Shown here piece after piece: positions 6,028 to 6,050 of a DNA stretch of 6,050 nucleotides. A program made the translations under genes and the position numbers. Position 1 is the stretch's first letter; every line of letters begins with the position of its first letter. The notes under the pieces were generated by a model that was given only the letters and a program-made list of their open reading frames with translations, had not been told where the DNA came from and made no database searches. The DNA is from Alphaproteobacteria bacterium (lineage in GTDB: Bacteria; Pseudomonadota; Alphaproteobacteria; Micropepsales; Micropepsaceae): NCBI GenBank assembly GCA_003451645.1, contig DMER01000017.1:1-6050 (forward strand), in the 5' to 3' direction.

Positions 6028-6050
6028 ATCAAACACGCATCAATGCTGTG
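5995..6050. repeat. Perfect 23-bp inverted repeat with 10-bp centre at the window end
   Basis: Bases 5995-6017 and 6028-6050 are exact reverse complements, separated by GGCCGGGGCT. The second arm stops at the last base of the window, so the repeat may continue beyond it. The left arm is coding DNA for the conserved TRINAV core of the antitoxin. The right arm breaks that frame with a stop, which marks it as the displaced copy. No T-run follows within the window, so it is not a recognisable terminator. It could be a fold-back chimera at a contig end or a true inverted duplication. Confidence 0.95.

Overview
The window looks like chromosomal DNA of an alphaproteobacterium. The coding sequence is moderately GC-rich, a full-type cobalamin-dependent MetH is present, and the SDR, DUF4345 and BrnA-like proteins are all types common in that class. 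The genus cannot be fixed from the sequence. Nothing marks a prophage, integrative element or insertion sequence, and no tRNA, rRNA or CRISPR array was seen.

Layout: positions 1-1431 (+) hold the last 476 codons of metH, beginning exactly at the cobalamin-ligating histidine. All other genes lie on the minus strand and point toward metH. Reading in their direction, from the right end: the tail of a BrnA/DUF4415-like antitoxin (5926-6027), a Gdx/SugE-type SMR exporter (5593-5919), a C-factor-like short-chain dehydrogenase (4888-5580), and a 25-residue single-helix membrane protein too short for normal ORF calling (4700-4777). These are followed by a strong rho-independent terminator (4606-4638). 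The first three are tightly packed, with Shine-Dalgarno sequences overlapping the preceding stop codons, so they are probably one transcript. The terminator closes that unit.

Beyond the terminator come a lone DUF4345 membrane protein (4137-4538), a 120-bp regulatory gap with several small inverted repeats, and a compact three-gene unit: a DUF3592-like membrane protein (3573-4013), a membrane-anchored protein of unknown family (2322-3548) and a COG3910-type ABC-like AAA ATPase (1461-2282). The ATPase converges on metH with only 29 bp between the stop codons.

The clearest anomaly is at the right edge. A perfect 23-bp inverted repeat with a 10-bp centre ends exactly at base 6050 and cuts through the conserved core of the antitoxin gene. 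It is either a fold-back assembly or amplification artefact, or a real inverted junction of antitoxin fragments. The other points of interest are the small membrane protein and the uncharacterised DUF3592 / orphan membrane protein / ATPase cassette. No claim of a new defence system can be made from this window alone.
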